NCBI RefSeq assembly: GCF_001280845.1
Contig: NZ_LGHP01000001.1
Coordinates: 3,871,333 to 3,935,332 of the forward strand
From: Bacillus sp. FJAT-28004
GTDB taxonomy: Bacteria > Bacillota > Bacilli > Paenibacillales > Paenibacillaceae
Length of the DNA: 64,000 nucleotides
Direction: 5' to 3'
Each line of letters starts with the position of its first letter. Position 1 is the first letter of the stretch. The position numbers were made by a program, and so were the translations under genes. Below the pieces are notes generated by a model, which searched no databases, had not been told where the DNA came from, and saw only the letters and a program-made list of their open reading frames with translations. Positions 10,753-19,478 of this stretch are shown here, piece after piece.

Positions 10753-12107
10753 ATAACAAGCCTGTTCAGTATGAGTCGATTAAGCAATACTTAGCGCAGG
10801 TTTGCGGTCATGTGAAGGCAAGAGATGTGCATCAAGACATTGAGCTTGAAATGAGGAGTCATCTGGACGAGCTGGTGGAGGATAAGCTGAATGAAGGACT
10901 ATCAGAGGAAGAGGCCGTTCGAGCGGCTTTAGCGCAGATGGGTGATCCCGATCAGATCGGAAAGCAGCTTCATGCTGCACATAAGCCGGTTATGGAATGG
11001 GGCTTAGCGCTGCTAGTGGCAATTATGGTCGGCATTGGTCTGCTTGCAATGTATGCAATGGAATTCGCTTATACGGACAATAATGTTTATAGTGGATATC
11101 AATTTTTTCTGAGGAAGGCATTTTATTCTGCGGTAGGCGTCTTATTTATTATTGGTATTTATTTTTTGGACTATCAAAAATGGAAAAAGTATTCGTGGCA
11201 TATCTATAGCGGAACGGTCTTACTGATGATAGCTTGCTCCTTAATCGGTATTGAAATTAATGGTGCGAAAAGCTGGATCGTAGTCGGGTCCTTTTCCTTT
11301 GATGTTTATACTATCTCTTCCTATTTGTTGATGGTTGCTTTGGCAGGGACGCTGCTTGTTAAGCAGAAGGAGCAGCAGGGGCTATTCTACAAGTCATTTT
11401 ACTTCGGTAAAATGATTCTCTTGTATGTGCTCGTGCCGACTATCCTATATAGTAAAGCAAACTCCTATCTAAATTTCATCCTATATTTCTTCGGACTGAT
11501 GATCTTGATGCTGTTTGTTGCCAAAACGTACAAGCTGTTTCTAGCCTGTATGGGTTCGTTAGCAGCTGCAGGCGTGCTGCTTATAACGATGGATCCATAT
11601 CGTTTTGCATTGATATGGGAGCGTTACACTGCGTTTCTAAGGTCCAATGCGTCCGAGGATGCAAGCTATATGATGCAGCGTTCATTGGAGCTTATTCGTG
11701 CAGGAGGAATGTGGGGGCAAGGGTTTGGCGTTGAAAGCCCAACGATTCGTTATATCTATAGTGAAATGGTATTCACTTATTTGATCTATAGCCTTGGTTG
11801 GGTTTTTGGTATCGCTATTGTCATGTTATCATTATTACTGATTGGCAAAGTGATCGGCATGGCAAGAAAGCTCAAGGATGCGTATGCCAGAGGCCTTGTC
11901 GTTGGCTTATTTTCAATTATTGGTCTGCATTTCGTTTGGAACATTCTTATGTCGTTCGGGCTGCTGCCTATGAATAGTATGACTATGCCATTCGTTTCGT
12001 TTGGCGGAATGAATGGCATTATTGAATTAATGGTGATGGGATTAGTGCTAAGCGTACATCGAAGAAAAAATATGGTGAGTTTAATAAACCGCGAGCCATT
12101 AAGATAA
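10749..12107 (+). CDS. SEDS (FtsW/RodA/SpoVE) family protein with N-terminal HAAS domain
   Basis: The 452-residue product has two parts. Residues about 8-78 form a HAAS-type helical domain (EMRSHLDELVEDKLNEGLSE, then ALAQMGDPDQIGKQL), which commonly follows PadR regulators. The rest has about ten membrane segments with SEDS features: an NGAKSWI segment in place of GARRW, WGQGFG, and the C-terminal PFVSFGG. Canonical SEDS polymerases carry a QPSE motif and a catalytic Asp in a TDFIF-like segment. Here QPSE is absent and the aligned position reads S338-E339-M-V-F, a Glu. Polymerase activity is therefore uncertain. GGGGAGGG precedes ATG 10749, which overlaps the padR-like stop. Confidence 0.85.
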   Translation: MNNKPVQYESIKQYLAQVCGHVKARDVHQDIELEMRSHLDELVEDKLNEGLSEEEAVRAALAQMGDPDQIGKQLHAAHKPVMEWGLALLVAIMVGIGLLAMYAMEFAYTDNNVYSGYQFFLRKAFYSAVGVLFIIGIYFLDYQKWKKYSWHIYSGTVLLMIACSLIGIEINGAKSWIVVGSFSFDVYTISSYLLMVALAGTLLVKQKEQQGLFYKSFYFGKMILLYVLVPTILYSKANSYLNFILYFFGLMILMLFVAKTYKLFLACMGSLAAAGVLLITMDPYRFALIWERYTAFLRSNASEDASYMMQRSLELIRAGGMWGQGFGVESPTIRYIYSEMVFTYLIYSLGWVFGIAIVMLSLLLIGKVIGMARKLKDAYARGLVVGLFSIIGLHFVWNILMSFGLLPMNSMTMPFVSFGGMNGIIELMVMGLVLSVHRRKNMVSLINREPLR

Positions 12108-12113
12108 GCAAAC

Positions 12114-12160
12114 AAAAGGGCTATCCTTCCGTAGAATATCTACAGTAGGATGGCCCTTTT
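12114..12160 (+). terminator. Bidirectional terminator
   Basis: Fourteen-base arms (12114-12127 and 12147-12160) start with four A and end with four T and separate two convergent genes. Confidence 0.8.
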
Positions 12161-12162
12161 GA

Positions 12163-12492
12163 TTAGAAGCTACCTGGAGCGGGTGGACGAGTAGGATAAT
12201 TTTGTCGATTATTTTTGGAAACGGCAATGAATAGGAATACGGCTGTTGTAAGGTGCATGATCATGCCGAGAATAGGTATCCATGCTAACACAGATGTAAT
12301 GATACCAAGGATACTGCCTACGACTGGCTTATTATGCTGTGAGCAGAGAACAAGCGTTACGATATGGAGAATAAGCGTTACAAATAATAGTGTGTATCCA
12401 GATAACACGACTAGGGTACCACCCAGCAAGGGGATTCCTAAAATGCCTTCGATAATAGCGGTGACTAATAAAAGTGTACCTGCGGCTTTCAT
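12163..12492 (-). CDS. Small membrane protein, unknown function
   Basis: The 109-residue protein has three to four hydrophobic segments (for example TLLLVTAIIEGILGIPLLGG) and a short basic, Pro-rich cytoplasmic tail (NRQNYPTRPPAPGSF). AGGAGG precedes the ATG. I do not assign a family with confidence. It is convergent with the SEDS-type gene. Confidence 0.7.
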   Translation of the reverse strand: MKAAGTLLLVTAIIEGILGIPLLGGTLVVLSGYTLLFVTLILHIVTLVLCSQHNKPVVGSILGIITSVLAWIPILGMIMHLTTAVFLFIAVSKNNRQNYPTRPPAPGSF

Positions 12493-12744
12493 TTTATTTT
12501 CCTCCTATTTGTATATTTATAGCATTCTATAAAAGAGCATTTCTTGTTTTCTGTTTATCTTTGTACGTAGGGAAAGTGATCCTGGTTACATGCTTTCAAA
12601 CAAAAAGGGCGTTTAACAGATCGAAATGGAAGACTATAGCGTTGTATGCCGAAATTGTGAGTATTGAAAAGAGCCTCACTGCATTCGTGAGACTTCTTAA
12701 CAATCTTTAAACGGTTCGTCTGCTTTTTATTAGTCTATGGATGC

Positions 12745-13146
12745 TTATTTAGTGAAAATCCCAGCACTATAGGCTGAAATACACTTATTTATTTCAGTAC
12801 GTATGTAAGCATGCGAATAAGCTATCTGATCTTCAAAACCGCGGCAATTAAAGCGATAGCTAATCTGATCAGCAGTATTGGTATACATGCACAGAGTAAT
12901 GCTCTTGTGGAGAAGCTGCTGTGTGTTCGTTGTTAAATCTGCTTTCATCTTTGCAATCATAATGTCAGCAGCCCTTGCAAAAATAGATCGCAGGGTCCGG
13001 GCTTTTCTCTCAAGCTCGCGTCTATTGCGTTCGACAATAATAAGAGCTAGAGGAAGGATAACAGCTTCGCGTATAAGCTGTATCTCGTCTTGAGCAGGTG
13101 GATAGTATAGGTATGAATTGTTTACTTTGGACAACGGCATAGCCAT
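12745..13146 (-). CDS. YhjD-like small protein, function unknown
   Basis: The 133-residue product is soluble, basic and mostly helical. The layout, with an IREAVILPLALIIVERNRRELE segment followed by helical repeats and a C-terminal region around YIRTEINKCI, recalls the B. subtilis YhjD family, but the match is by eye only. GAGGTG precedes the ATG. About 250 bases between it and the preceding membrane gene hold no feature I can support. Confidence 0.65.
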   Translation of the reverse strand: MAMPLSKVNNSYLYYPPAQDEIQLIREAVILPLALIIVERNRRELERKARTLRSIFARAADIMIAKMKADLTTNTQQLLHKSITLCMYTNTADQISYRFNCRGFEDQIAYSHAYIRTEINKCISAYSAGIFTK

Positions 13147-13280
13147 TTGTAAATCACCTCATGCACATTATATGCGAACAAACGTTCCGTAGTCAATGTA
13201 TCTAGAAGGCATTTTATAAAATGCTGATATAAGCCTTTGGTCAATCGCCGTTAGGGTACGTTACTGCTGGTAAAGCAAAC

Positions 13281-13316
13281 AAAAAAAGCTTATTGCTGGT
13301 ATTAGCAATAAGCTTT
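13281..13316 (-). terminator. Terminator of tRNA-Arg
   Basis: A 13-bp stem (13285-13297 with 13304-13316) is followed on the minus strand by a run of T. Confidence 0.85.
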
Positions 13317-13334
13317 ATATATGTATAAAAGAAA

Positions 13335-13411
13335 TGGCGCGCCCGAGAGGGCTCGAACCTCCCACCTAACGTTTAGGAAACGTTCGCTCTATCCGGATGA
13401 GCTACGGACGC
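13335..13411 (-). tRNA. tRNA-Arg (anticodon CCT)
   Basis: On the minus strand the acceptor GCGTCCG pairs with CGGGCGC, the anticodon loop is TTCCTAA within an AACGT/ACGTT stem (anticodon CCT), the T-arm contains GGTTCGAGCC, and CCA is encoded. Confidence 0.95.
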
Positions 13412-13423
13412 GCAGCAACATTT

Positions 13424-13453
13424 ATTATAGCATGGGTGCTTTAGGGGAAGCAA
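13424..13453 (-). promoter_or_regulatory. Promoter of tRNA-Arg
   Basis: On the minus strand TTGCTT (13448-13453) and TATAAT (13424-13429) are 18 bases apart, 13 bases before the tRNA. Confidence 0.7.
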
Positions 13454-13696
13454 GATTAACCATTTTCGGTTAAAGCAATAACTACACTAGGAGAATAAAG
13501 AAGGTTCTCTTTGGAAATAAGAAAACATGATGTCATTTCAAATAACGGAGGCAAAATAAAAGGCCATCGTCAATAAGGAGCATTTTCAATGTTTGCTTAA
13601 AGGTTACCGGTTTGCGATATGCTGACTACACACATGGAACATCAACCGGAAAGTAACGGCACAACTAAGATACAAACATAGACGGAGGAATTAATT

Positions 13697-14110
13697 ATGC
13701 AAAAACTATATACAGCTACGGTAACCGCAACAGGTGGAAGAGATGGCAGGCTTGTTTCGAGCGATAATATTTTGAATGTAGATGTGAGAGCGCCTAAGGA
13801 GCTAGGAGGAGTCGGAGGTGCAACGAACCCAGAGCAGCTATTTGCAGGAGGTTATGCGGCTTGTTTCGAGAGTGCTCTTAACGTTGTGTGCCGGATGAAG
13901 AAGATTAAAGTGGAGAAAACCGAAGTAACCGCTCATGTTACACTTGGCAAGGATGAAAGCGGCGGCTATGAGCTTGCAGTGAAGCTGGATATTGCGATTG
14001 CAGGTGTTGAAGCGGACGTGGCTAAGGAATTGGTTGAAGCGGCTCATCAGGTATGTCCTTATTCCAGAGCAACTAGAGGCAACATTAACGTAGAACTCAA
14101 CCTTCTATAA
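13697..14110 (+). CDS. ohr: Organic hydroperoxide resistance protein (Ohr/OsmC family)
   Basis: Ohr is a cytoplasmic thiol peroxidase that reduces organic and lipid hydroperoxides. At 137 residues the length is normal. The two catalytic cysteines are Cys56 in GYAACFESAL and Cys120 in HQVCPYSRATRGN; an N-terminal Arg near residue 18 and Glu47 in the TNPEQLFAGG segment complete the expected site. An extra Cys65 is present. GGAGG precedes the ATG. No ohrR-like regulator is adjacent. The 285 bases upstream to the tRNA-Arg show no clear operator. Confidence 0.93.
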   Translation: MQKLYTATVTATGGRDGRLVSSDNILNVDVRAPKELGGVGGATNPEQLFAGGYAACFESALNVVCRMKKIKVEKTEVTAHVTLGKDESGGYELAVKLDIAIAGVEADVAKELVEAAHQVCPYSRATRGNINVELNLL

Positions 14111-14134
14111 TCTAAAATGATACAAGCTCAAAGC

Positions 14135-14168
14135 AAAAAATCCGGAGAATAATCTCCGGATTTTTTTT
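14135..14168 (+). terminator. Bidirectional terminator between ohr and the racemase operon
   Basis: An eight-base GC core (14141-14148 with 14153-14160) is flanked by six A upstream and eight T downstream. Confidence 0.92.
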
Positions 14169-14175
14169 GATACTC

Positions 14176-14889
14176 TTATTTCGCGATGGTTTGCTTGCCT
14201 GATAATTCAATAGATCTTTGTACAAGCACGGTCATAGCATCCACGCAAAAGGCTGCGACGTCTTTCTGGATCGGAATGCATGATAATTCCGTGCATGCGA
14301 TGATAACACACTGACATTCATCTTGAACGAGCAAGTGGTTAATGATACCTTCAAACTCGGAAGGCTCAACAGGTAAATTGCGTTTCACCTTATTGTAGAT
14401 AATGTCCATCACATGCTCCTGAATGGCTTCCTCAGGCTCGTGAAGGTGCATATTATACTGATTGCAGCCATGACGATACACACCGCTGCTGACTGTTCCG
14501 TTTGTAGCTAAAATACCAACTTTGCAGTGTTCTCCATAGGTGTCATGGATCTTCTTCAAAGTTTCGTCCACCATGTTGATTATATTAATGCTTGTCATCT
14601 GCTGCATATCATCATAGAAATAATGTGACGTATTGCAAGGAATCGCAATATTAGATACGCCTGCTGTCTCAAGGATTCTGAAATCTTTAGCAACCGCTTT
14701 GAGAAACAACTCGCCTTTGTTTTCTAATATGACACCTGTTCGATCAGGCAACGTGGCGTGATTGAGAATGACGATATCAATATGCTCTTGATCGCGATCT
14801 GCTGCAGTTTGCTCGATAATCATGTCGAAAAATACGGATGTTGCTTTTGGGCCCATCCCGCCTATGACGCCTAAGCTTTTAGCTTCCAT
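14176..14889 (-). CDS. Aspartate/glutamate racemase family protein
   Basis: This 237-residue PLP-independent racemase belongs to the Asp/Glu racemase family. The N-terminal LGVIGGMGPKAT and the two catalytic cysteines, Cys85 in IPCNTSHYF and Cys199 in IIACTELS, are intact, so an active enzyme is expected. It is the last gene of the minus-strand operon 20684-14176. Family members make D-Asp or D-Glu. Next to an ATP-grasp ligase and an AsnB-type amidotransferase, D-Asp for peptidoglycan side-chain use is the most attractive reading, by analogy with the lactococcal and enterococcal RacD/Asl/AsnH pathway. D-Glu or another amino acid cannot be excluded. Confidence 0.85.
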   Translation of the reverse strand: MEAKSLGVIGGMGPKATSVFFDMIIEQTAADRDQEHIDIVILNHATLPDRTGVILENKGELFLKAVAKDFRILETAGVSNIAIPCNTSHYFYDDMQQMTSINIINMVDETLKKIHDTYGEHCKVGILATNGTVSSGVYRHGCNQYNMHLHEPEEAIQEHVMDIIYNKVKRNLPVEPSEFEGIINHLLVQDECQCVIIACTELSCIPIQKDVAAFCVDAMTVLVQRSIELSGKQTIAK

Positions 14890-14934
14890 TGCTCCAACCT
14901 ACTTTTGATGAAGTGTTTAATTGAATTGATTTAG

Positions 14935-15999
14935 TTACTCAACAATCATAGCATGGCTTCCCATTGCATCATAGCTATTAAAAAAAGTGTCCGCATCGTA
15001 AGTAACTTGTCCCTTTAACGGATTCATTACATGTACTTTACCATCCTCATATCCATTTAGGACAACAACGTGCAAATTGATAGGAGCTGAATAATATTCA
15101 CCCGTATCATTGAAATACCAAGCGTAATTCATTTTTGGCGGCGTGAGATCAAGCGTGATCCATGTAACGACAGGAATGCCCTTATCAAGCTGATCGATGA
15201 TTTGTTCCCGCGTGCTGCCGCTAATATCTGACGTTTTGCTGCTGCGTCCTACGACATCAAAGTACAGGTTAGCCGCCTCCACGATAGGAGGAGCAAAGCT
15301 GAAAAATCCGCCCTTCAGCGACCTTGGATCACCAGCGTATGCTTTATATGGATCAGGTCCATATAATTTATTGTTCTTGGTGGTAAAAGCCTGCTTCGGC
15401 AAATAATTGTCGGACATCTGTGTTTTTGTAACATCATATCCGTAATAATTGAGTACCGCCGTTAAAGAAGTTATTTCGCAGCCGTTCGGCAGCTCCGGCT
15501 TCTGCATGACGGTGTCAACATCCATATAGACCTTCTTAATGTTGATGGAGCCATCAGCTGCTCGCTCATAATCTTTCACATATTCGAGCGTTTTGTTGGT
15601 TGTTGTCAGCTCTTGTACAGGCGCGTTAACAACTATGGGGTAATCTTCCTCTGAAAGCTGATATGGCATGCCGACCTTCTTTTGTTTAATCGTATAGCTA
15701 GTCCCGTAATCAAGCAAAATGGACGTTGCTTTACCCATTTCATCTGTCGTCATTGTACCGAGAACTGAGCCGCTATTGACAGCTGTTATCGTAAATACAG
15801 CATCTTTAATCGGCTGCTGCGTTGCTTCTTCTTTACTTATGATCGTAATTGTTCCTTGCTTTATTTCTGGAGTAGGGGCGGTCGTTGGTGTAGAATCGAC
15901 GCTCTCCTTGAATACAGGTTTTGCATTATCTTTGATAAATAACGAATAAGCTAAAAATATAATACCCAGTAATACCAGGAGCTTGATCATTCTCTTCAT
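14935..15999 (-). CDS. Membrane-anchored C39-like cysteine peptidase with Cna-B-like domain
   Basis: The 354-residue product has one N-terminal membrane anchor (about residues 5-22) and a Thr/Pro linker, so the rest should lie outside the cell. Residues about 48-127 look like a Cna-B/prealbumin-type beta domain (GTITIISKEEATQQPIKDAV ... YTIKQKKVGMPYQ). Residues about 157-354 form a peptidase C39-like domain: Cys174 in LPNGCEITSLT, His310 in INLHVVVLNGY and an acidic or Asn partner in HVMNPL. AAAGGAG precedes the ATG. Position within the ligase operon suggests it processes or senses the modified wall peptide, which is inference. Confidence 0.8.
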   Translation of the reverse strand: MKRMIKLLVLLGIIFLAYSLFIKDNAKPVFKESVDSTPTTAPTPEIKQGTITIISKEEATQQPIKDAVFTITAVNSGSVLGTMTTDEMGKATSILLDYGTSYTIKQKKVGMPYQLSEEDYPIVVNAPVQELTTTNKTLEYVKDYERAADGSINIKKVYMDVDTVMQKPELPNGCEITSLTAVLNYYGYDVTKTQMSDNYLPKQAFTTKNNKLYGPDPYKAYAGDPRSLKGGFFSFAPPIVEAANLYFDVVGRSSKTSDISGSTREQIIDQLDKGIPVVTWITLDLTPPKMNYAWYFNDTGEYYSAPINLHVVVLNGYEDGKVHVMNPLKGQVTYDADTFFNSYDAMGSHAMIVE

Positions 16000-16086
16000 G
16001 TTAGTGGCTCCTTTACTTTATAGCCGTAATAGTTGCGACAGTGTGTAACGAGCAGACAGCCGGAGGCTGCTCCATGCCTGTTACGC

Positions 16087-17928
16087 TTACTCGAAGAACG
16101 TCTTATGCCATATAAGGAACACGTACACTGTCCAAATATATCTAGCGTAATTTTGTTTGCCTGAATAGTGTGAATCAAGATATTTCATCAGCTCATCGGT
16201 ATGAAAGAACAGCTTCGCTCGGTCCGAGAGAAACATATCCTTTACGAGCTTGTAATACTTTTCTTGTCTGAGCCAGTGTCTGATTGGTACAGGGAAACCA
16301 ACCTTAGGTCGATTCGCCCATTCATCGGGAAGCACTTCCTTCGCAGCCGTACGCAGCGCATATTTCGTATTGCTCGAATGAACACGAAGGTCTGTTGGCA
16401 GCTTGGAAGCCAGTTCCATAACCATTTTATCTAAAAAAGGTACACGCAGCTCAATGGAATGCGCGAGGCTCATTTTGTCTGCCTTAAGAAGAATATCGCC
16501 CGGAAGCCAAAGCTTCAGATCGAGATATTGCATTTTGGTTATATCATCTTTGCCACGTACATCATCATATACAGCCCTCGTAATACTTTGTACGGACGGT
16601 CCTTGCTTATAGTCATCCTTCAGTACGGTTAATGCATCCGCTTCTTCAAACACACGGGCTTGTCCGATAAAACGTTCCTCGACCCGCTGTCCACCCTTTA
16701 CGACGAAGGAAGTGATTCTGTTCTTAGACAGCTTGCTGCTTAATAATGAGAGCGGCCGCCGGATTGCAAACGGAAGCTTCTTATATTTTTTCATGGCTGG
16801 TGTCGTATCGTACCAATCATATCCGCCGAAGATTTCGTCTGCGCCTTCTCCAGAGAGCACCACTGTCACATGCTTGCTCGCAAGCTCTGCCAAGAAATAG
16901 AGAGGTACGGAGGAAGGATTAGACTGAGGCTCATCCATATGATATTGAATCGTCGGCAGCATTTTGAAGCACTCATCCGCTGAAACCAGTCGTTTATAGT
17001 TTTCAATGTTAAGAATTTCTGACAAATCCTCTGCAAGGTTCGTCTCATTAAAGTTGCCTTCGTAATCCTCAAAGCCGACGGAGAACGTTTTGTTTGGTTT
17101 CAGTAAGGCGGTAATATAACTGGAATCAATGCCTCCAGACAAAAAAGACCCGACCGGCACATCGCTAATTTGGTGATAGGCGACAGATTCTTTCATTGTA
17201 CTTTTAATTTGATCGACGTAATAGGACAGACTGTTCTGTTCTTCAGCAAAGCTCGCGTCCCAAAAAGGCTTTACTTCAATAGTGCCTTGTTTGTAAATCA
17301 TATAGTGGCCGGGCTTCAGCTTGTATACGCCTTTGAAAAAGGTTTCATCAAGCACAGAATATTGAAAGGTAAGGTATGGCCTCAGCGCGTCCTTATTCAG
17401 TTCTTTGCGGAATGCGGGCTGCTTTAAGAAAGCTTTGATTTCAGAGCTGAATAGGAAGGAGTTATCCGTTGTGTTTTGTGTATAATACAGCGGCTTTATG
17501 CCAAAGAAATCTCTGGCTAGAAACATCGTTTCCGTATTCGTATCCCATATCGCAAAAGCAAACATGCCCCTTAGCTTCTGAAGCAGCAAGGTACCATACT
17601 CTTCATAAGCATGAATGATAACCTCACTATCTGTATGGCTAACAAAGGTATGCCCGCACTGAATCAGCTCTTCCCGGAGCTCTTGATAATTGTAGATTTC
17701 TCCATTAAATACAAGAACGCAGCTTTTATCCTCATTGTAAATCGGTTGGCTGGCTTCTTCAGACATATCGATAATTTTCAGTCGTCTAAACCCTAAAGTT
17801 ACTTCCTCATCCGAATAGATACCGCCACTATCGGGTCCTCTATGAAAGATCATATCCATCATGTCTTTAATAATGGATACCTGATCAACGTCGGGACGAC
17901 TATCTGCAAAACCTACAAAACCGCACAT
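16087..17928 (-). CDS. asnB: AsnB-type glutamine-hydrolysing amidotransferase
   Basis: The 613-residue product has the class II glutaminase domain with catalytic Cys2 (MCGFVGF), then RGPDSGG and FNGEIYNYQELR, and a C-terminal synthetase domain with the PP-loop SGGIDSS near residue 265 and GEGADEIFGGYDWY. Family members make asparagine or amidate carboxylates in peptidoglycan: B. subtilis AsnB amidates meso-DAP and lactococcal AsnH amidates the D-Asp bridge. Its place between a MurE-like ligase and a wall-associated peptidase favours a peptidoglycan role, but ordinary asparagine synthesis is not ruled out. AAGGTAT precedes the ATG. The gap to the C39-like gene is 87 bases. Confidence 0.88.
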   Translation of the reverse strand: MCGFVGFADSRPDVDQVSIIKDMMDMIFHRGPDSGGIYSDEEVTLGFRRLKIIDMSEEASQPIYNEDKSCVLVFNGEIYNYQELREELIQCGHTFVSHTDSEVIIHAYEEYGTLLLQKLRGMFAFAIWDTNTETMFLARDFFGIKPLYYTQNTTDNSFLFSSEIKAFLKQPAFRKELNKDALRPYLTFQYSVLDETFFKGVYKLKPGHYMIYKQGTIEVKPFWDASFAEEQNSLSYYVDQIKSTMKESVAYHQISDVPVGSFLSGGIDSSYITALLKPNKTFSVGFEDYEGNFNETNLAEDLSEILNIENYKRLVSADECFKMLPTIQYHMDEPQSNPSSVPLYFLAELASKHVTVVLSGEGADEIFGGYDWYDTTPAMKKYKKLPFAIRRPLSLLSSKLSKNRITSFVVKGGQRVEERFIGQARVFEEADALTVLKDDYKQGPSVQSITRAVYDDVRGKDDITKMQYLDLKLWLPGDILLKADKMSLAHSIELRVPFLDKMVMELASKLPTDLRVHSSNTKYALRTAAKEVLPDEWANRPKVGFPVPIRHWLRQEKYYKLVKDMFLSDRAKLFFHTDELMKYLDSHYSGKQNYARYIWTVYVFLIWHKTFFE

Positions 17929-17967
17929 TTGGGATACCTTTCATTTACCTTAGTGGTTAAAGCGCAG

Positions 17968-19437
17968 TCACATCGTTTTTAATTTGATTTCCCTGACGAT
18001 TTCCATTTCATTAAATGGGATTTCCGTTTTCCCAATAATTTGCGACGTTTCATGGCCTTTGCCGGCAATGAGGATGACATCGTCTTTTCTACTAATATCA
18101 ATGGCAAAAGCAATGGCGTCTCTCCGGTCAACAACGGCCTCATAAGCTCCGTTATAAGCTTCAACACCTTGAATAATTTCCCTAATAATCAAGTTGTTAT
18201 CCTGTTCCTTGGGGTTATCTGAGGTGATAACGGAAAAATCAGCAAATGTAGCAGCTACCTTAGCCATTGCTCTTCGTTTCTCCGTGCCTGATTCCCCATC
18301 AGATGCGTAAACGCCAAATACGAGAATGATTTTGCCTTTGGTAAAAGGTCTAATTGTAGTCAAAGCCTTCTCTAGGCTGTCTTCGGTATGAGCAAAATCG
18401 ACAATGATCTTGGTATCCTCGTCTTGATAAACAACTTCCAGTCGCCCTTTAATGCCTTCGACAGCCAAAATGCCGTCTGCGATTTGCTGCAGAGTAAATT
18501 GATTGCAATAAGCAGTTGCGATAGCGGCCAGACTATTATATACGTAGATCGTCCCAGGGAGGTTTACCCTAATCGCAATGCTGCCCTTTGGTGTATTTAC
18601 ATTATAAGTCGTGTAGTCGGCATAATAAGTAATGTCCGTCGCGTAAATGTCTGCTTCCTGCTCAATTCCGTAAGTAAGCAGCTTCGGAGCTTTGTGCTGC
18701 AATCGGTCAATAAGAATACGACCGTATTTATCATCAGCATTAATAATGTTAAAGTCCGTCGTCATGTCGAACAGCATGGCCTTCGCTTCGAAATATTCCT
18801 CCATCGTATGATGGAGCTCTAGATGATCCGGCGTTAAATTCGTAAAGATTCCTGTTTTGAAGCTGGAGTGTGCAACGCGTTTCAAATTGAGCGCATGCGA
18901 AGAAACCTCCATAACGCAATGCTTCATATGAGATTCGATCATATCGGCGAAGATTCGTTGCAAATACAGCGATTCCGGCGTCGTATTTTTATTTTGAATC
19001 AGCTTGTCGCCGATAACCGTGCCGATCGTGCCGATAATTCCGAGGGATGTCCCCGTTTGCTCGAAAATAGATTTTAGAAAATATGTGGTCGATGTTTTCC
19101 CGTTTGTTCCGGTGATGCCGAGAAGATTCATTTGCTCAGTCGGACGATGATAGAAGTTTGCAGATACCCGGGCAAGTGCTTCACGCGTGTCGTTAACGAG
19201 CAGCACCGTTATCCCTGCTGGAACGTGAACATCTTTCTCTACAATAACAACGGCCGCACCAAGTGCGATCGCTTTATCGATGAAAAGGTGTCCATCAACC
19301 GAAAAACCAGTTATCGCGACAAATACGCCATTGGCTGAGATTTCCCTTGAATCAAAGGCAATGGAGCTTACTTCAGTATGCAAATCGCCTTTCACGAGCG
19401 TGTAATCCAGATCTTTCAATAAGGAGGTCAATAACAT
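17968..19437 (-). CDS. MurE-like UDP-MurNAc-tripeptide ligase paralogue
   Basis: The 489-residue product has the three Mur ligase domains: an N-terminal uridine-binding domain (SSIAFDSREISANGVFVAI), the ATP P-loop GTNGKTST at 110-117, the carbamylated-Lys segment EAKAMLF (Lys219), and a C-terminal domain with GRLEVV, DFAHTEDSLEKAL and AGKGHE. In meso-DAP-adding MurE the specificity motif is DNPR; here residues 407-410 read DNPK, and the usual GGDRD segment is replaced by VYASDGES. This suggests altered amino acid choice. I start at ATG 19437, which GGAG precedes by eight bases; a TTG at 19455 is the longer option. The overlap of the N-terminal domain with true MurE argues against a cyanophycin-type enzyme. 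Confidence 0.88.
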   Translation of the reverse strand: MLLTSLLKDLDYTLVKGDLHTEVSSIAFDSREISANGVFVAITGFSVDGHLFIDKAIALGAAVVIVEKDVHVPAGITVLLVNDTREALARVSANFYHRPTEQMNLLGITGTNGKTSTTYFLKSIFEQTGTSLGIIGTIGTVIGDKLIQNKNTTPESLYLQRIFADMIESHMKHCVMEVSSHALNLKRVAHSSFKTGIFTNLTPDHLELHHTMEEYFEAKAMLFDMTTDFNIINADDKYGRILIDRLQHKAPKLLTYGIEQEADIYATDITYYADYTTYNVNTPKGSIAIRVNLPGTIYVYNSLAAIATAYCNQFTLQQIADGILAVEGIKGRLEVVYQDEDTKIIVDFAHTEDSLEKALTTIRPFTKGKIILVFGVYASDGESGTEKRRAMAKVAATFADFSVITSDNPKEQDNNLIIREIIQGVEAYNGAYEAVVDRRDAIAFAIDISRKDDVILIAGKGHETSQIIGKTEIPFNEMEIVREIKLKTM

Positions 19438-19478
19438 ACGATCAGCTCCATTCAATTACCTATTCCTATTTTCTTAGA

